From assembly GCF_008329985.2 (NCBI RefSeq), contig NZ_CP038437.2:1116001-1180000 (forward strand): a stretch of DNA of 64,000 nt, read 5' to 3'. The stretch is from Halomonas binhaiensis (lineage in GTDB: Bacteria > Pseudomonadota > Gammaproteobacteria > Pseudomonadales > Halomonadaceae). The translations under genes were made by a program, and so were the position numbers. Shown piece by piece: positions 59,461-64,000 of this stretch (position 1 is its first letter; every line of letters begins with the position of its first letter). The notes beneath the pieces were generated by a model. It was not told the DNA's origin and ran no database searches. It saw only the letters and a list, made by a program, of their open reading frames with translations.

Positions 59461-61227
59461 CTAGGATGGGGTCATCCCCGCGATCTTGAGGGGTGCCGGA
59501 TTGCCTGCGGAATCATCACCAGGCTCGTTGCTGCAGTTCTCATTGGACAAGTATTCTCTGGGCGAGCGCTCGGCGGCAAAATACTCATCGAAACGTGCCT
59601 GGGCCTGGTCGCCGAACAGTATCCGGCAGGCTTCCATCAGCCCGGGGGATTGGCGAATCTGGTCGTCGGTCGCCACCAGGGATATCTTCGAGCGCCGGCG
59701 CAGGAAGTCCTCGAGCCGTGTGATCATTTCGCGGCGTTGGGCCTGGTATAGCTCGCAACGCAGGTATTCGGTGCCTTCGATCAACAACTCGCCCTGACTC
59801 GGGTCCTCTCGAATGGCCTCGAGCATATCCATGGCCTGGGCCCCATAGCGGCGCCACAGGCGGGTGGTCAGCGGCTCGCTGGATTCTGGTGAGGTCATGG
59901 CATCGAGGTTCATCAGCCTGGCCTGGTGCAGGAAGGCTTTCTTGACCGCTTCGGGAGGCTCGCCATACCAGCGATAGTGCGGATGCGGGATGTCCACTCC
60001 AAGATGCTTCACCTCATCGACAATCTCTTCTCCTACATTCAGACAGTCGGTCAGCTTGCCGCCGAAGATACTGATGTGAGCGGTGTCGCTGTCAGTATCA
60101 ATGGCGTGCTTGCGCGAAAGCTGCAGGAAGTCGCGGTCGTTGCCATTGCTGGCCTTGATGGCGAGAGGGCGGACACCGCAGCGAGTCGAGATGATGTCGC
60201 TTTTGTCGAGCGGCTTGTCCAGGCAAAGGCGTTTATTGATGTTGTCCAGCACGAAGGCGATATCTTCGTCGGTGACATGTACTTCAGGGCTTTCCATGCG
60301 GGTATCGGTCGTCCCGATGCAGGTGCGCTGCCCCATGGGGATGACGAAGAACAGCCGGCCGTCATCGGCGAAGAAAGCCAGTACACGCTGGCTATCGGTC
60401 AGCCGTGGCACGATCAGGTGGATACCCTTGGAGTAGGCGTGATGGTGCTGGGTCTGCTGCCCGGTCAGCCTATTGTGCTGATCGACCCAGGGACCGGCAG
60501 CATTGATCAGCACCTTGGCGCGAATCTCGAAGCTATTCTCGTCAGGGCTATTCTCTCCGGGGCTGTTCTCGTCAGGTCTGTCTTCGTCAGTCCCAGCCTT
60601 CATGACATCGCGGGCCTGGATGACCCAGGCACCGTTTTCGCGATGAGCCCCCAACGACTCGACATAGTTGGCTGCCACGGCGCCATGATTCAGCGCGGTA
60701 CGCACGAAGTTGAAAACGAAGCGTGCGTCATTGTCATGCAGGTAGGCATCGGAGTACTCGAATCCACCAACGGCTTCGCGGGTATCGATGATCGCTTCTT
60801 CTTTCTTGATGGCCGATGGTTTCAGAAAACGCGGCAGGCGTGTGAAGCCATTGCCCATCAACCAGTAGAGCCAGGTGCCCGCCCAGAGATAGCGAGGCTG
60901 GTAGCGAAAGCCCTTGGCGATGGTGGTCAGGAAGCGGATTTCCTGGACGGTAGAAGGAAAGCTCTTGATCAGGTGGTTGCGGCTCTTGCACAGCTTGCGG
61001 ACCAAGGCGAAATCGTGGCTCTCCATGTACTTGATGCCTCCCCATACCAGATTGGAGGAGTGCATGCTGGTGCTGCCAGCGAAATCGCCGCGATCAATCA
61101 GTCCCACCCTGACGCCCTTGCCGGCCAGGGCAGCCGCTGCCGAGGCGCCATTGATGCCGCCACCGATGACCAATACGTCGAATGTCTCGCTGGTCAGCTT
61201 GCGAATATTGCTGTTGCGCAGTTGCAT
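59461..61227 (-). CDS. glpD: Aerobic glycerol-3-phosphate dehydrogenase
   Basis: FAD enzyme at the inner membrane that oxidises glycerol 3-phosphate to dihydroxyacetone phosphate and passes electrons to quinone. The 588-residue protein has FAD motif VLVIGGGINGASAAAALAG near 19 and the family motifs GDFAGSTSMHSSNLVWGG and FFVIPMGQRTCIGTTDT. E. coli GlpD has 501 residues. Extra length comes from an acidic insert near 220-240 (DENSPGENSPDENS, coded by imperfect direct repeats) and a longer C-terminus. It follows glpK by 3 bp on the minus strand. Confidence 0.93.
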   Translation of the reverse strand: MQLRNSNIRKLTSETFDVLVIGGGINGASAAAALAGKGVRVGLIDRGDFAGSTSMHSSNLVWGGIKYMESHDFALVRKLCKSRNHLIKSFPSTVQEIRFLTTIAKGFRYQPRYLWAGTWLYWLMGNGFTRLPRFLKPSAIKKEEAIIDTREAVGGFEYSDAYLHDNDARFVFNFVRTALNHGAVAANYVESLGAHRENGAWVIQARDVMKAGTDEDRPDENSPGENSPDENSFEIRAKVLINAAGPWVDQHNRLTGQQTQHHHAYSKGIHLIVPRLTDSQRVLAFFADDGRLFFVIPMGQRTCIGTTDTRMESPEVHVTDEDIAFVLDNINKRLCLDKPLDKSDIISTRCGVRPLAIKASNGNDRDFLQLSRKHAIDTDSDTAHISIFGGKLTDCLNVGEEIVDEVKHLGVDIPHPHYRWYGEPPEAVKKAFLHQARLMNLDAMTSPESSEPLTTRLWRRYGAQAMDMLEAIREDPSQGELLIEGTEYLRCELYQAQRREMITRLEDFLRRRSKISLVATDDQIRQSPGLMEACRILFGDQAQARFDEYFAAERSPREYLSNENCSNEPGDDSAGNPAPLKIAGMTPS

Positions 61228-61230
61228 AAG

Positions 61231-63635
<2,405 letters not shown>

Positions 63636-63689
63636 GAGGGGCCTTTTCTTGTCAGTGTTGGATATTCTGAAAGTTCGGAATAGAAACCT

Positions 63690-63709
63690 AATGTGCGATA
63701 ACGAACATT
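63690..63709. promoter_or_regulatory. GlpR operator candidate 1
   Basis: AATGTGCGATAACGAACATT matches my recollection of the E. coli GlpR consensus (WATGTTCGWTAWCGAACATW) at all but one position. It is 55 bp upstream of the glpF start codon, where binding would block transcription of glpFKD when glycerol 3-phosphate is absent. Confidence 0.75.
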
Positions 63710-63855
63710 TCAACACCTGGTGGAAAAAGACTTGGTGAAACGAGAGCATTCGTTTGATTTTAATTTAATTTTCTTGTTTTTATACTTTTGTCTATAAGGG
63801 GTGTCATGATGTAAAGCGAAAGAAGCTATGTGCGATTTTGCCCTATCCTGATCGC

Positions 63856-63875
63856 AATGTTCGATTTAGAACCTT
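63856..63875. promoter_or_regulatory. GlpR operator candidate 2
   Basis: AATGTTCGATTTAGAACCTT has an intact left half-site and matches the perfect palindrome at 16 of 20 positions. It is 166 bp upstream of candidate 1, centre to centre, which would allow cooperative binding or looping. Confidence 0.5.
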
Positions 63876-63931
63876 GCGGTTGCAGATATCTGGGGAGGGG
63901 GGGCTGGGAGTCTCGTCTTTGTGTTCAAATA

Positions 63932-64000
63932 CTAGAGCTGCACACGCTCCACGAGAAAATCAAGAAAGGCACGCACGCGCAGTGGCAGGTAGCCGCCTTG
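63932..64000 (-). CDS. C-terminus of a probable LysR-family regulator, cut by window end
   Basis: Only the last 22 codons and the TAG stop are in the window, read from base 64000 leftward. They encode GGYLPLRVRAFLDFLVERVQL, which resembles the end of LysR effector domains (a Pro-Leu-Arg-Val-Arg-Ala-Phe-Leu-Asp-Phe-Leu pattern). The start is outside the window. Its stop is 296 bp upstream of the glpF start, on the same strand. Confidence 0.65.
   Translation of the reverse strand, partial: QGGYLPLRVRAFLDFLVERVQL

Larger units (their letters stand above)
63636..63931. other. Control region upstream of glpF
   Basis: The 296-bp spacer between glpF and the partial LysR gene has no supported gene. 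It is AT-rich around 63,750-63,800. It holds two GlpR-like palindromes, listed separately, and a possible half-site AGTTCGG near 63,672. Confidence 0.6.

Overview
The window reads as a chromosomal segment of a moderately high-GC gammaproteobacterium, most likely Halomonas or another member of the Halomonadaceae. This is inferred from protein character and from the conserved gammaproteobacterial order nnr-tsaE-amiB-mutL-miaA-hfq-hflX-hflK-hflC-hisZ-purA, not from a database search. Both ends cut a gene: a YqiA-type esterase at the left and the C-terminus of a probable LysR regulator at the right. No tRNA, rRNA, CRISPR array, transposase or prophage gene was seen.

Positions 1-37,700 are housekeeping genes. 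A tight parE-parC-serB run ends in a one-domain voltage-gated sodium channel. A minus-strand periplasmic glycerophosphodiesterase follows, then leuA behind a strong leader hairpin. The EF-P beta-lysylation set comes next: epmB divergent from efp, then epmA. Minus-strand psd, a rhodanese and rsgA are followed by orn, queG and the nnr-to-purA block. pntAB sits behind a long structured leader, and gpsA-sixA close this half. Two tandem arrays of 7-bp units lie in intergenic DNA here (16 copies downstream of leuA, 11 copies just upstream of psd), and a degenerate heptad run lies beside the first.

Positions 37,700-54,400 are accessory metabolism. Genes for taking up and degrading galactarate/glucarate are complete: a TctCBA tripartite carrier, garD and gudD (both yield 5-keto-4-deoxyglucarate), kdgD (yields 2-oxoglutarate semialdehyde) and a semialdehyde dehydrogenase (yields 2-oxoglutarate). 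A Tat-exported SMP-30 lactonase-like protein follows. The semialdehyde dehydrogenase gene is bracketed by two copies, in opposite orientation, of one MITE-like repeat. A different MITE-like element supplies the stop codon of an AEC-family permease. Next come a LysR regulator and a divergent Tat-exported molybdenum hydroxylase operon (iron-sulfur subunit, molybdopterin subunit, XdhC).

Positions 54,400-59,400 hold a sugar or polyol catabolic cluster with AT-rich flanks: a LacI regulator, an isomerase-like TIM barrel protein, a Gfo/Idh/MocA dehydrogenase and an MFS sugar porter. Three related 16-bp palindromes in the divergent promoter region are likely LacI-family operators. Positions 59,400-63,700 are glpF-glpK-glpD on the minus strand, with two GlpR-like operators upstream of glpF and no glpR in view.
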